Assembly: GCF_947495025.1 (NCBI RefSeq)
Contig: NZ_CANLXG010000001.1
Coordinates: 310,001-374,000, forward strand
Direction: 5' to 3'
From: an uncultured Roseobacter sp.
Lineage (GTDB): Bacteria; Pseudomonadota; Alphaproteobacteria; Rhodobacterales; Rhodobacteraceae
DNA length: 64,000 nt
Shown: positions 30,002 to 38,456 of the stretch, piece by piece
Layout of the letters: each line of letters opens with the position of its first letter
Position numbering within the stretch: the stretch's first letter is position 1
Translations under genes and position numbers: made by a program
Notes under the pieces: generated by a model
Database searches by the model: none
Told to the model about the DNA's origin: nothing
The model's input: only the letters and a program-made list of their open reading frames with translations

Positions 30002-30228
30002 CTGACGCGTCCGGTGCCTGTCGGATGCCTGGTGCGAACAGAGGGCATAAGGGCGTGAGCACGCGTGCGTCTCAGCTGCGCCACCCGACGATTTCTGCGG
30101 TGGCGGGCATGGGGTGCGATGGCTTTTTTCAAGACAATGCGACGGGTTTCATGAAGGACAGAACACCGCGCGGCTGATCTCCCCACCCTCCCCTTTGCCG
30201 CTCGGTTGCCACCTCAGAGCGCAGGAAT

Positions 30229-31761
30229 TCACCTGAGACGGGAGAGCGCATCCGGCCATTGAATCGGTTCGGCAGACGTATAGTCGCGTTGGGTGCCGTC
30301 GTAGCCGTACCTGACCCGATCATCGTAAAACACAACCCAGAGGGCATAGTTCATCACCAGCAGCCTCATTTCTGCTGTATGATTTTCCTCTGGCGGAGCG
30401 GGTGTGAAGTAAATGTCGTTTGTCAGCGTCCCGTTTTCATTGCTCCCGTTGTAGTAAAAAGTCTGTCCCTGAGAGACACGTTCCGGTGACGGGAACGCCG
30501 GCGATGGCTCGACCCCTTCGGGCAGCATCAGACCATATCCCAGAGGCAACCCGTCTTTTGCCGTCGACAGCCGCCATTTCCCACCGCTGATCTGCCACTG
30601 GATCTCACCTGCTGTGTCCGGCGTCCGGGACAGGTCGTACATCAACTCCACAGTGTCCATCAGCTCGGGCAGATTACGCACAGTGTGCCGGATGACCCCC
30701 CAGAAAGTGCCGCGGCCCGGTATCCCGTCGACAGCGCCGGTATAAAGACCCTGCTCTGCCAGAAAGCGCTGCAGATCCTGCCACTCTTCGGGTGTGCCCC
30801 CGGGCGTGTCGCTCCAGACCGGAATGCCGGTGTCCCAGGCGGGCAGCTCAAACGCGCCGAAATGCTTTGTGATCATCCCGGGCGGGTAGCCTATAATCAT
30901 CATCGCATCGCGATGCCGGTCGCGATGATCAGACATCTGCGCTGCCAGGCCAGGGACCCCAGCGGCACGTTCAAGCATCAGTCCGGCACGTTCGTGATCT
31001 CCGCCACCTTCGCCTGCGATAATAAAATCTATGACGCTCAACGGCCCGTCCTGCATGTCGGGGGACCCCAGAGTGGCCCATGTACCCGGGGCGCTCTCAT
31101 GCGACAGAACATGATCGAAGGTCTGTACGTGACCTCCGAGCGCCGCGACATGCGCAACCTGAAGGCCGTTCACTGCCTGCGCCGAGATATCCGCGCCAAG
31201 CGAAAGCGCCCATTCCACCAGCAACTGGTCGCCGGCTTCCGCAGCAACCAAAAGCAACTGATCCAGGTCCTTCTGCTCAATATCCGGGTCTGGTGCCAGG
31301 AATTCCGGTTCGGGTCCGAACCCCGGTAACCCCGCGTTCTCCGCAAGCACTCGGACGCTGTAGCCCTCGTTGTTGATGCCCTCGAGCGATGCGCCCCACT
31401 CGTGAAGCAGTTGCGCGTTGTCAGTGCGACCCGCCATCAGAGCGTGCATCACCGCGGTCGTACCGTTTTCGTCCCTGATATCCAGTGAGGTATGGGATTT
31501 GATGATGACCTGCAGGCGATCCGGTTCAAAATGACGCGCGGCATGGATCAGGATAAGCTCATCCGCAATCCGGATGTCGTTGAGAGGTGCAATCTCCGCC
31601 GAGAAATCAGCGAGATTACGCAGGGAGCCGCTTAGGACTGTCTGGGTGTACTGCTCTAGGACCTGCGCGCTGAGTCCGTTCTCGTCGGCGCGTATGCCGG
31701 TGCCACCCAGGCAGAACAGTACAGCAGCGACAGCGACCAGCTTTCGACGCTGGTGCGTCAT
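30229..31761 (-). CDS. Secreted ankyrin-repeat protein with peptidoglycan-binding-like module
   Basis: 510 residues. Signal peptide at 1-25 (M-T-H-Q-R-R-K-L-V-A-V-A-A-V-L-F-C). Residues about 60-220 carry degenerate ankyrin repeats (N-G-T-T-A-V-M-H-A-L-M-A-G-R-T-D-N-A). Near 325-350 is a short peptidoglycan-binding-1-like motif, L-Q-R-F-L-A-E-Q-G-L-Y-T-G-A-V-D-G-I-P-G. The C-terminal 150 residues are unrecognised. Start chosen at the ATG overlapping the preceding stop (ATGA at 31758-31761). The same architecture recurs in the plus-strand gene at 33180. Function unknown. Confidence 0.75.
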   Translation of the reverse strand: MTHQRRKLVAVAAVLFCLGGTGIRADENGLSAQVLEQYTQTVLSGSLRNLADFSAEIAPLNDIRIADELILIHAARHFEPDRLQVIIKSHTSLDIRDENGTTAVMHALMAGRTDNAQLLHEWGASLEGINNEGYSVRVLAENAGLPGFGPEPEFLAPDPDIEQKDLDQLLLVAAEAGDQLLVEWALSLGADISAQAVNGLQVAHVAALGGHVQTFDHVLSHESAPGTWATLGSPDMQDGPLSVIDFIIAGEGGGDHERAGLMLERAAGVPGLAAQMSDHRDRHRDAMMIIGYPPGMITKHFGAFELPAWDTGIPVWSDTPGGTPEEWQDLQRFLAEQGLYTGAVDGIPGRGTFWGVIRHTVRNLPELMDTVELMYDLSRTPDTAGEIQWQISGGKWRLSTAKDGLPLGYGLMLPEGVEPSPAFPSPERVSQGQTFYYNGSNENGTLTNDIYFTPAPPEENHTAEMRLLVMNYALWVVFYDDRVRYGYDGTQRDYTSAEPIQWPDALSRLR

Positions 31762-33113
31762 GGCCCGCCCCGGCCAAGCTCGCACGAACACCTCCCGCAT
31801 TGCCGCATCTGATCTGCCGGGCAGGTGTATGTCGCGCCCGGTGTCTGACCGTTAAGTCCCTGGACGATACCACCAAGGATCCCGATTGCGGTGTTGATGT
31901 TCTGTTGCCTCTCACGTTCCCGCCGCAGCCTTTCCCGCCGCAGCCTTTCCTGTTCACGTTCAAAGTTTGCCTGATCCCGTGCCATGCGTTGGGCATCCAG
32001 CTCCAGCTGCCGCGCCAATGCGTCTAATTCAGCCTGTTTGCGCCTGCGTTCCTGTTCGGCGCGCACAACCGCCGCAGCCTGCGCGCGCTTTGCCGCGACC
32101 GGCGCCAGCACCGCCTGCCGTCTTGCGCGCAACTGTTCTGGTGCAACCACGCGGGGTGCGTTCCGGGCCTGTTGCGCCCTTACCCGTTTTTCTGCGTCAC
32201 GATAGGCACGCACGGCAAGATAGGTGGCCGCAACCGCGCCAAGTGCTGCAATGGGTTCGTCGATATCGCCGGAATTTCGCAGCTGCACCAGTTGTGCAAT
32301 TGTTCCGGCATAGGCACCCACAACAGCACTTTTGTCTCTGAGCGGTAGGTTATACTGCGTGTTCTGCACGCGGGTCATATGGGTGGCGTACTGACCTGCA
32401 AGCCTGTCGCGCTGCGCATAATACGCCTCGCGCTGCGCGGCAGTGGGGCGGGGGTTGCCGGCGCCGAACTGTTGCAGCGAGGCATCGAGATCGCCAAGCG
32501 CACGCTGGTTGAGGCGCCCGACTATTCTGCCACCGACCCGCGTCATCGCGTTTGACAGCGTGTAGGCACTCTGATCGCCCGTCATGCGCACGCCCATCAT
32601 GCGCGCCACGCTCGTACCCGCAAGCTGCGTGTCACTGACCAGCCGGCCGGGCCCGTCGGGAAGAAAGCCGTAGCGCTCCTGCACTGCCTGCCCCACGGCG
32701 CTCTGCCCGTTTTCGCGCGCCAGGCGTTCCAGCTCGCGGCGTTGCTCTTCCTGTGCACGGGTGAACCGGCGATATTCTTCCAGCCGGGCTTCGCAGGTGA
32801 TGCGGCGTTCACGGATTAACTGATCTGCATCGCAGACGCTCTGCGTGTGCTCTGTGCAGATGTCATAGTTTCGCAAAGCGCGCTTGCCGATATAGCAGAC
32901 CTCTCCGAAAGCATGCGATGCGCTGTGTGGCTTGAGATAAATCGAGTGATAACACTGGTTGGCTCTGCGACCTGCCGCTTTCTTCTGTGTCTCCAGTGGT
33001 ACCAGCCCTTCACGGCAATCCTGAAAGGATCGCGGGTTCAACCAGTCAGCATCAGCAACATGCGCCGACCCCAGAAGGCTCAGAACAGCAATAAGACCGA
33101 CCGCAAAACGCAT
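31758..33113 (-). CDS. Secreted cysteine-rich, coiled-coil protein of unknown function
   Basis: 451 residues. Signal peptide at about 1-22. Residues 30-110 hold about seven cysteines (C-Y-H-S, E-V-C-Y-I-G, D-I-C-T-E-H, S-V-C-D-A-D among them), likely disulfide-bonded. Residues about 305-415 are a long Arg/Glu/Ala-rich coiled coil with repeated R-R-E-R-L-R-like blocks. The tail has four more Cys (Y-T-C-P-A-D-Q-M-R-Q-C-G-R-C-S-C). Two hydrophobic Gly/Ala stretches may be membrane-associated. No family recognised. It is translationally coupled to the downstream ankyrin gene. Confidence 0.7.
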   Translation of the reverse strand: MRFAVGLIAVLSLLGSAHVADADWLNPRSFQDCREGLVPLETQKKAAGRRANQCYHSIYLKPHSASHAFGEVCYIGKRALRNYDICTEHTQSVCDADQLIRERRITCEARLEEYRRFTRAQEEQRRELERLARENGQSAVGQAVQERYGFLPDGPGRLVSDTQLAGTSVARMMGVRMTGDQSAYTLSNAMTRVGGRIVGRLNQRALGDLDASLQQFGAGNPRPTAAQREAYYAQRDRLAGQYATHMTRVQNTQYNLPLRDKSAVVGAYAGTIAQLVQLRNSGDIDEPIAALGAVAATYLAVRAYRDAEKRVRAQQARNAPRVVAPEQLRARRQAVLAPVAAKRAQAAAVVRAEQERRRKQAELDALARQLELDAQRMARDQANFEREQERLRRERLRRERERQQNINTAIGILGGIVQGLNGQTPGATYTCPADQMRQCGRCSCELGRGGP

Positions 33114-33179
33114 ACCCGTTGACCCTTTCCACAGGCAGACGATACCATCGGCTTGTTTTCGCGTGAAGGAGTTTGTGCA

Positions 33180-34718
33180 GTGGTCGGTTCTGGGCGCAGT
33201 CGCTTTGGGACAGCGGTTGTCACAATGCTCATTTCGCTGGCATGGCCTGCTTCGGCGCAGGACACGAAAGGGGCCGCGCTGGCGGCGGCGATGCGGGCCC
33301 AGGATACCGCAGCGCTTGTCGAGATCGTAGAGGCGGAGCCGGACCGGGATGCATTGCGCATCGGGCGTACGCCCTTACTGCATTACGCCGTCATGCAGCA
33401 TGACGCGGGGATGGTGACGGCTCTGCTGGAGGCCGGGCTCGACGTCAATGCGATCGGGCCGCGAGGCGATACGGCGCTGACCCTGGCGGTGGAAACCGAT
33501 GCGGGTGATGTCGTGACCGTCCTGCTGGACAGCAACATTGACCGTGCGCTCACAGGCCGCGCGGGCCTGACAGCATCGGAAATCGCCGCGTTCCGTGGTG
33601 ACACCGTTCTCGCGTTCCAGACACTGCCCTTTACAGCCGAGCGCAGAACAATCGCCAATGCGTGGCTGCTGGATGCAGCCGCACGCGGCGACACGGAAGC
33701 TCTGAAAAAAGCGGTTTCAGCAGGCGCCGATCTTGATGCGCGCACACCTTCCGGCGAGACAGTGCTGCAGGTTGGCATGGCCGCGCAGCAGGCGCCGACC
33801 ATTGAATTTCTGAGTGAGCTTCCGTCCTGGCTTCGCGACAAGGCCCTGAACGAGGGAGATCTGAGAAGCCTGCTTGCTTTTACAATAGCAAGTTCTGCCG
33901 ATGACCGAATGCGGCGCTTTGGCGTACAGGCAATTGAAAGACTGGTCTCCGCGGGCCTTGTGGATGCGGATGCCATCAAAAATGCGCTGCCTCTGCAGAG
34001 AAGGAAAGGTTCTGACGGCGTTGAAAGAGACCTCCTGCTCGATACCGGTGTTCGCCTTTCTGTTGTGGACGATCTTTTCCCGCAGGTGGTTCAGCCCCTG
34101 CCGCCGCTTGAATATGAGCTTCGCATGGATCGCCCGACGGGTGGACCGAAACCAGTTCACTGGAAGCGTATTCAGAGCACTCTGAAGGCCGAAGGACTGT
34201 ACGACGGAAAGATTGATGGTCTTCCCGGAAAGGGAACCTATGACGGCATTCTTGCATATGTGATGGGCATTGCACCCCTCGTGGTTGAGCGTGCCGAATA
34301 CGCTTACCACCGGTCGCGCGATGACAGCCGCCGATTTGGCCGTACCAGCACAAGGCGCAGTCAGTCAGATCAGAGTATTTTCCTCTTTGGCGAACGGATA
34401 TTTGGTGTGTCCGGCCCTGAAGCCGTCGGGTATGGCGTGGCTTTTGAGGACGAGCAGCATTCGGGATATTTCGGTCACTTTTACAACGCGGTCAGCGTTC
34501 CCGCTTTTCGCCCGAATGGCTGGAAAAGCAGAAACATCAGCGTTCGTGACTGCCGCGATGGATTTGCCGGGGAAATCCGCGCAACGCTGCTGGGCAGTTC
34601 ATTCGTGATCAGGCTGGGGGAAGACCCCGGTTATGAGCACAGCCTCCCAGGCGCAGACAGGTTCGTGAGCGGAGACATCGGCACTCTCCCCGGGGTGGCG
34701 TGTAAGTCTGTTTTCTGA
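33180..34718 (+). CDS. Secreted ankyrin-repeat protein, paralog of the gene at 30.2-31.8 kb
   Basis: 512 residues from a GTG at 33180, chosen because AAGGAG (33165-33171 region) lies eight bases upstream; a TTG 27 bases earlier is possible. Signal peptide ends near W-P-A-S-A. Ankyrin repeats at about 45-120 and 160-210 (G-R-T-P-L-L-H-Y-A-V-M-Q-H-D-A-G-M-V). Near 325-350 is I-Q-S-T-L-K-A-E-G-L-Y-D-G-K-I-D-G-L-P-G, closely matching the minus-strand neighbour, and later Y-x-x-S-R and G-Y-G-V/L motifs align too. The C-terminal region has no known family. Divergent from the 31758-33113 gene across 66 bases. Confidence 0.75.
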   Translation: MVGSGRSRFGTAVVTMLISLAWPASAQDTKGAALAAAMRAQDTAALVEIVEAEPDRDALRIGRTPLLHYAVMQHDAGMVTALLEAGLDVNAIGPRGDTALTLAVETDAGDVVTVLLDSNIDRALTGRAGLTASEIAAFRGDTVLAFQTLPFTAERRTIANAWLLDAAARGDTEALKKAVSAGADLDARTPSGETVLQVGMAAQQAPTIEFLSELPSWLRDKALNEGDLRSLLAFTIASSADDRMRRFGVQAIERLVSAGLVDADAIKNALPLQRRKGSDGVERDLLLDTGVRLSVVDDLFPQVVQPLPPLEYELRMDRPTGGPKPVHWKRIQSTLKAEGLYDGKIDGLPGKGTYDGILAYVMGIAPLVVERAEYAYHRSRDDSRRFGRTSTRRSQSDQSIFLFGERIFGVSGPEAVGYGVAFEDEQHSGYFGHFYNAVSVPAFRPNGWKSRNISVRDCRDGFAGEIRATLLGSSFVIRLGEDPGYEHSLPGADRFVSGDIGTLPGVACKSVF

Positions 34719-34936
34719 TCCGCAGAGGTCTTCACCAGGGGGTGCGGACAGCGCGGTCTGCCGAAACCCGCCTTCGGATCATGAGCACTCACTCTGCAGA
34801 TGTGGATGCGGCACTGCGTCTCCGGTTACAGCAACCGCGGGGTATGTCGCAGAAGGCATGATACCTAAAAGCCTTTGTTTCAAACCCGCAACTGATGGCT
34901 GTCCCGGAGAAATATCAGGCGTGCCGTATCTTTCGC

Positions 34937-36061
34937 CTATGGCGCGGATATGCGGTAGACCGCTCCATTGCCGACGGAAATAAACCAGATGCTGCCATCC
35001 GGGGCCTGAACGATATCGCGCACGCGATCGGTGGCGCTGTTTTCGATTTTTGCGACCTCGCTTGCCGACTGTCCGTTCGCCTCCAGCCGCGCAATGTAGT
35101 CGAACTTGAGCGAGCCGACAAAAATATCGCCCCGCCACGCCGGGAACATGTCACCCGAATAGACCAGCAGGCCCGATGGCGCGATCGATGGGTCCCAGTA
35201 AAATGCTGGTTGTTCCATTCCGGCCTTTTCGGTGCCTTCGCCGATCTTTCCACCCGAATAATGCCGCCCGTAGGAAATGACCGGCCAGCCATAATTGGCA
35301 CCTCTGCGCACGAAATTGACTTCGTCGCCACCCCGTGCACCGTGCTCTGCCGTCCAGAGGTTCCCCGCACCATCCAGACCCGCGCCCTGCGGGTTGCGGT
35401 GTCCATAGGACCAGATCTCCGGCAGCACACCGGGATTGTCCACAAAGGGATTGTCCGCCGGGACTGAACCGTCGCGGTTTACCCGGATAATGCTGCCGTT
35501 GTGGTTGCTGCGGTCCTGGGCCGAGGGCCGGTCGCCCCGGTCTCCGATGGTCAGATAGAGGCGGCCGTCCGTTGCCTCGACCACCCGGCTGCCAAAATGC
35601 CGGCCGCCGGATGATCCCGGCTTCATCACGAAAAGGTCGCGGAAGTTCTCAAGGCGTGTTCGGTCGGCTGAAAGCACCGCTGCAGCAAGTGCTGTTCCGC
35701 TCCCCCCGGCCTGTGGTTTGGAATAGCTCAACCAGAGCGTGCCTGAACTGGCAAAATCACGTGCGATCGTGATGTCCATCAGCCCCCCCTGCCCGTTGTC
35801 CTGTACCTGCGGCACACCGGCGACAGAAACAGGAGCACTGTTCCCGTCCGGATAATACAGCAGCCTTCCGTCCTTTTCTGTCACCAGAAAACTGCCGTCC
35901 GGCAGAATGCCCACGGCCCAGGGTTCATCCAGCCCCGTGACCACCGGAGCGAGTGTCGCCGTCTCCTGTGCGCGCGCTGGTGCAGCGACCTGTGCCGCTG
36001 TTGTGACGGCGAGCATCAGCGCTGTCGTCAGGAAAAAAGACTTAAACCGGCCTGTGGACAT
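34937..36061 (-). CDS. Periplasmic PQQ-dependent sugar dehydrogenase-like protein
   Basis: Six-bladed beta-propeller of the soluble aldose sugar dehydrogenase type (YliI/GDH-B-like), which oxidises sugars with PQQ. 374 residues, signal peptide 1-33 (cleavage near A-R-A-Q-E). Motifs: L-D-E-P-W-A-V-G-I-L-P-D-G near 44, G-G-R-H-F-G-S-R near 145, T-I-G-D-R-G-D-R near 162, S-Y-G-H-R-N-P-Q-G near 203 and W-T-A-E-H-G-A-R-G-G-D-E-V-N near 220, which include the usual active-site His and Arg. No PQQ synthesis genes lie in the window. Start 36061 has AAGGAAAA upstream. Confidence 0.88.
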   Translation of the reverse strand: MSTGRFKSFFLTTALMLAVTTAAQVAAPARAQETATLAPVVTGLDEPWAVGILPDGSFLVTEKDGRLLYYPDGNSAPVSVAGVPQVQDNGQGGLMDITIARDFASSGTLWLSYSKPQAGGSGTALAAAVLSADRTRLENFRDLFVMKPGSSGGRHFGSRVVEATDGRLYLTIGDRGDRPSAQDRSNHNGSIIRVNRDGSVPADNPFVDNPGVLPEIWSYGHRNPQGAGLDGAGNLWTAEHGARGGDEVNFVRRGANYGWPVISYGRHYSGGKIGEGTEKAGMEQPAFYWDPSIAPSGLLVYSGDMFPAWRGDIFVGSLKFDYIARLEANGQSASEVAKIENSATDRVRDIVQAPDGSIWFISVGNGAVYRISAP

Positions 36062-36242
36062 GATTTTTTCCTTATTTTTGAGCATATAACAAGAAATATA
36101 GGTGGGTCGCCATTTATTGCCACCAATGCGCGGCGCGCTGCATGGATGACGCTGCTGCCTTGCTTCTGAAATGCCTTTTCTTTTTGCTTTTGCCCGCTTA
36201 CGCTGCCCCGCGAACGCAAAGTTCCAACTTGGGAGAAACCAC

Positions 36243-37433
36243 ATGAAAAAGATGCTTATGGCCACAACGGCTGCGGCACTCATGGCAACCACCGCAATGG
36301 CGGGTGGTCACGCAAAAGAAGTCAAACTCGGCATCCTGATCGGCTTCACCGGCCCGATTGAATCGCTGACCGGCCCGATGGCCGCCGGCGCAGAGCTGGC
36401 GATGTCCGAAGTGACAGAGAGCGGCAAACTGCTGGACGCCGCCAAAGTGACGCCGATCCGTGCAGACACCGGCTGTATCGACAACGGCCTGTCCACATCC
36501 AACGGCGAACGCCTGATCGCCGAGGGTATCAACGGCCTGATCGGTGGCGACTGCTCCGGCGTGACCGGTGCGATCCTGCAGAACGTTGCCATTCCGAATG
36601 GCATGGTGATGATTTCGCCCTCTGCGACGTCCCCAGGCCTCAGCACGGTTGAAGACAACGACCTGTTCTTCCGCACGGCACCTTCTGATGCGCGCGAAGG
36701 TCAGGTGATGGCGGAGATCCTGCAGGAGCGTGGCGTCAAGTCCATCGCACTGACCTACACAAACAACGACTACGGCAAAGGTCTGGCGGACGCGATTGAA
36801 AGCAATTTCAAGGCGGTCGGCGGCGAGGTGACAATCGTTGCCGCGCATGAAGACGGCAAGGCCGACTACTCTGCGGAAATGGGCGCACTTGCCTCTGCAG
36901 GCGGTGATCTGCTGGTTGTCGCGGGCTATCTGGATCAGGGTGGCCTTGGCATCATCAACGCGGCCCTCGACACCGGCGCATTTGATACATTCGGTCTGCC
37001 GGGTGGCATGATCGGTGACAGCCTGCCCGCGAACGTCGGCTCGGCGCTGAACGGTTCTTACGGTCAGATCGCAGGATCCGGCGGTGAAGGTATCGAAAAG
37101 CTGACCGCAATGGCAGGTGACGCGTTCGACGCAACCTCGCCCTACACACCGGAAAGCTATGACGCTGCAGCTCTGTTCATGCTGGCCATGCAGGCCGCTG
37201 ACAGCACGGATCCGGCGGAATATGGCAAGCACATCCTTCATGTGGCCAACGCGCCGGGCGAGAAAATCTATCCTGGCGAACTGGGCAAGGCGCTCGACAT
37301 CATCCGCGGCGGTGGCGATGTTGACTATGTCGGTGCTTCGGCGGTCGAACTGATCGGGCCGGGTGAATCTGCAGGCACGTACCGCATGATCGAAGTTCAG
37401 GACGAGAAAAACGTCACAATCGGCTTCAAATAA
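36243..37433 (+). CDS. Branched-chain amino acid-type ABC transporter substrate-binding protein
   Basis: Periplasmic receptor of the Leu/Ile/Val family. 396 residues with signal peptide M-K-K-M-L-M-A-T-T-A-A-A-L-M-A-T (cleavage near A-M-A-G), then the type I periplasmic-binding fold: V-K-L-G-I-L-I-G-F-T-G-P near 27 and I-N-G-L-I-G-G-D-C-S-G near 98. The substrate is not clear; other amino acids or amides are possible. It heads a run with two ATPases and two permeases, and is followed by a hairpin at 37455-37480. Confidence 0.92.
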   Translation: MKKMLMATTAAALMATTAMAGGHAKEVKLGILIGFTGPIESLTGPMAAGAELAMSEVTESGKLLDAAKVTPIRADTGCIDNGLSTSNGERLIAEGINGLIGGDCSGVTGAILQNVAIPNGMVMISPSATSPGLSTVEDNDLFFRTAPSDAREGQVMAEILQERGVKSIALTYTNNDYGKGLADAIESNFKAVGGEVTIVAAHEDGKADYSAEMGALASAGGDLLVVAGYLDQGGLGIINAALDTGAFDTFGLPGGMIGDSLPANVGSALNGSYGQIAGSGGEGIEKLTAMAGDAFDATSPYTPESYDAAALFMLAMQAADSTDPAEYGKHILHVANAPGEKIYPGELGKALDIIRGGGDVDYVGASAVELIGPGESAGTYRMIEVQDEKNVTIGFK

Positions 37434-37454
37434 GCCGGTGATCTGACAGCCAGG

Positions 37455-37483
37455 CAGCCCGGAGGTCCCTCTCCGGGCTGTTT
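37455..37483 (+). other. Hairpin after the binding-protein gene
   Basis: CAGCCCGGAG (37455-37464) and CTCCGGGCTG (37471-37480) form a perfect 10-bp stem with a GTCCCT loop, then TTTC. Placed between receptor and ATPase genes, it probably acts as a partial terminator or 3' stabiliser so that the receptor is made in excess. Confidence 0.7.
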
Positions 37484-37527
37484 CAATAACAAGCGCTGGC
37501 AAAAGAAGCGCGGACAGGGGAATGCAC

Positions 37528-38307
37528 ATGATTGTCGTTGACGACGTGCACAAGCATTTTGGCGGCTTTCACGCCGTGGACGGCGCCAGCCTTGAAATCG
37601 CCGAAGGGTCGGTTACCGGTCTGATCGGACCAAATGGCGCTGGAAAAACTACTCTTTTCAATGTGATTGCAGGCGTTCTTAAACCGACGTCCGGCCGCGT
37701 CACTATGGCGGGCGAGGACATCACCGGTCTGCCGCCACATGAGCTCTTTCACAAGGGTCTGCTGCGGACGTTTCAGATCGCGCATGAATTCTCGTCGATG
37801 TCCTGCCGTGAAAACCTGATGATGGTGCCGGGCGGGCAGTCGGGCGAGAAACTCTGGAACACATGGTTCGGTCGCAAACGTATTGCGGACGAAGAGCGCG
37901 CGCTGAGAGCCAGAGCAGACGAGGTGCTGGAATTCCTGACGGTTGAGCATCTGGCGGATCAGAAGGCGGGCCAGATATCCGGCGGACAGAAAAAGTTGCT
38001 GGAACTCGGCCGTACAATGATGGTCGATGCACGGATTGTCTTTCTGGATGAGGTCGGTGCGGGCGTGAACCGAACGCTTCTGAATACCATCGGGGATGCC
38101 ATTCTGCGGCTGAACAAAGAACGCGGCTATACTTTCGTAGTGATTGAACACGATATGGATTTCATCGGGCGCCTGTGTGATCCGGTGATCTGTATGGCCG
38201 AAGGCAAGGTGCTGGCGCAGGGCACCCTGGCCGAAATCAAGGCCAATGAACAGGTGATCGAGGCCTATCTCGGCACCGGTCTGAAGAACAAGGACAAGGT
38301 GGGATGA
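37528..38307 (+). CDS. ABC transporter ATP-binding protein, LivG-type
   Basis: 259 residues. Walker A G-P-N-G-A-G-K-T-T near 33, signature I-S-G-G-Q-K-K-L-L-E-L-G-R near 152 and Walker B I-V-F-L-D-E-V-G-A-G near 173, with the long C-terminal extension found in LivG-type proteins. The ATG at 37528 has AGGGGA at a proper distance; the ATG at 37522 is too close to that site. Its TGA overlaps the ATG of the next small frame (ATGA at 38304-38307). Confidence 0.92.
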   Translation: MIVVDDVHKHFGGFHAVDGASLEIAEGSVTGLIGPNGAGKTTLFNVIAGVLKPTSGRVTMAGEDITGLPPHELFHKGLLRTFQIAHEFSSMSCRENLMMVPGGQSGEKLWNTWFGRKRIADEERALRARADEVLEFLTVEHLADQKAGQISGGQKKLLELGRTMMVDARIVFLDEVGAGVNRTLLNTIGDAILRLNKERGYTFVVIEHDMDFIGRLCDPVICMAEGKVLAQGTLAEIKANEQVIEAYLGTGLKNKDKVG

Positions 38308-38456
38308 ACAGCCTCGGTATCCTGTTGATGTCGCCTCGCTTTCGCGGTTTGCGCAGTACGCTGTGCCCGCACGCGCGGAAACGGCCGAGCTTGGCCGGTG
38401 AAATCCGGTCGGCGCAGACATGTCCGGCCGGCAAAGGCCCGGGAGGCGCGCAATGA
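38304..38456 (+). CDS. Possible 50-residue coupling ORF between LivG and LivF genes
   Basis: A short frame starts at the ATG that overlaps the livG stop and ends at a TGA that overlaps the livF ATG (ATGA at both joints, 38304-38307 and 38453-38456). AAGGTGGG lies just upstream of its start. The product would begin M-N-S-L-G-I-L-L-M-S-P-R-F-R-G and be basic and Pro/Gly rich. It matches no family I know. It may be made mainly to carry ribosomes from livG to livF. Both joints are directly visible; that it is translated is inference. Confidence 0.45.
   Translation: MNSLGILLMSPRFRGLRSTLCPHARKRPSLAGEIRSAQTCPAGKGPGGAQ

Noticed and set aside
36198..37553. Long frame antisense to the livJ-type gene
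   Set aside because: The forward gene has a signal peptide and binding-protein motifs; the antisense frame has none.
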